From contig SYAA01000112.1 of NCBI GenBank assembly GCA_005789055.1, forward strand, positions 1-5,522: a DNA stretch of 5,522 bases. Reading direction: 5' to 3'. Position 1 is the first letter of the stretch. Each line of letters begins with the position of its first letter. Origin of the DNA: Actinomycetota bacterium. GTDB taxonomy: Bacteria; Actinomycetota; Actinomycetes; Mycobacteriales; Mycobacteriaceae. Below, in pieces: positions 5,403 through 5,522 of this stretch. The notes under the pieces are model-generated. The model searched no databases. It worked only from the letters and a program-made list of their open reading frames with translations, and was not told the origin of the DNA. The translations under genes were made by a program, and so were the position numbers.

Positions 5403-5522
5403 TTAGACCCTGGTGTTCAGCGCACGGTTGATGATGTTGGTCAGCGCGCCGACGATCGAGTCGCCGGTGACCACGCCGTAGAGAATCGCGCCGAACGCCG
5501 CGGCGGCGATCGTGCCGATGGC
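5403..5522 (-). CDS. Flp-type pilin, DUF4244/Rv3656c-like (5' end outside window)
   Basis: Thirty-nine C-terminal residues plus a TAA stop (5405-5403) are visible: AIGTIAAAAFGAILYGVVTG (positions 1-20 of the visible part) followed by DSIVGALTNIINRALNTRV. This is the hydrophobic helix and short tail of the small actinobacterial Flp-like pilins (about 65-70 residues), whose prepilin cleavage site and glutamate lie just upstream and are cut off by the window edge. It is the first visible gene of the minus-strand operon; the TadE-like start GTG follows after three bases, which suggests translational coupling. Family assignment is by recognition of this conserved helix and by its place before TadE-like and Rv3654c-like genes. 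Confidence 0.85.
   Translation of the reverse strand, partial: AIGTIAAAAFGAILYGVVTGDSIVGALTNIINRALNTRV

Noticed and set aside
4831..5406. 191-codon plus-strand open frame opposite the pilus genes
   Set aside because: It is antisense to TadE-like and Rv3654c-like genes with recognisable motifs; its product is arginine/alanine-rich with no domain.
1..5522. tRNA, rRNA, CRISPR array, insertion sequence or phage element
   Set aside because: I saw no repeat-spacer pattern, transposase motif, terminal inverted repeats or tRNA-like cloverleaf; gene order looks like conserved core chromosome.

Overview
The window is GC-rich and prefers GTG starts. Its gene order matches the chromosomal segment running from Rv3647c to Rv3656c in Mycobacterium tuberculosis, so it comes from a mycobacterium. 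The PE and PE_PGRS genes that interrupt this segment in M. tuberculosis are absent, which suggests a Mycolicibacterium-like species with few PE genes. This assignment rests on recognising the proteins by memory; no search was run.

Layout. Positions 1-540 (minus) hold all but the C-terminus of an uncharacterised Rv3647c-type protein, probably made from a leaderless mRNA. Positions 541-693 hold a strong hairpin and a small tandem repeat downstream of cspA. Positions 694-897 (minus) encode the cold-shock protein CspA. Positions 898-1167 are a divergent regulatory region that includes a long, apparently structured cspA leader. Positions 1168-3498 (plus) encode a superfamily II DNA helicase of the SftH/MrfA/Hrq1 clade with a C-terminal cysteine cluster. 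Positions 3499-3720 are intergenic, with a hairpin and then a promoter placed so that the next gene, 3721-4746 (plus), is leaderless. That gene encodes an Rv3651-type protein built only of sensor (GAF/PAS) domains. It converges on, and overlaps by four bases, a minus-strand Flp/Tad pilus operon that fills 4743-5522: Flp-type pilin (partial), TadE-like minor pilin, and an Rv3654c-type TadE-like protein.

How the parts relate. The minus-strand genes at the right are the end of a tight pilus/secretion operon. CspA and the helicase are divergently transcribed nucleic-acid-handling proteins. The sensor protein has no partner in the window.

The strongest anomaly is in the TadE-like gene. A GTG with a good ribosome-binding site sits just after the pilin stop, but it is in the wrong frame for the protein whose prepilin signature follows. 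One extra G in a nearby G run would repair it. I see no wholly new system here; the best leads are this frameshift, two textbook leaderless promoters, and the structure of the cspA leader.
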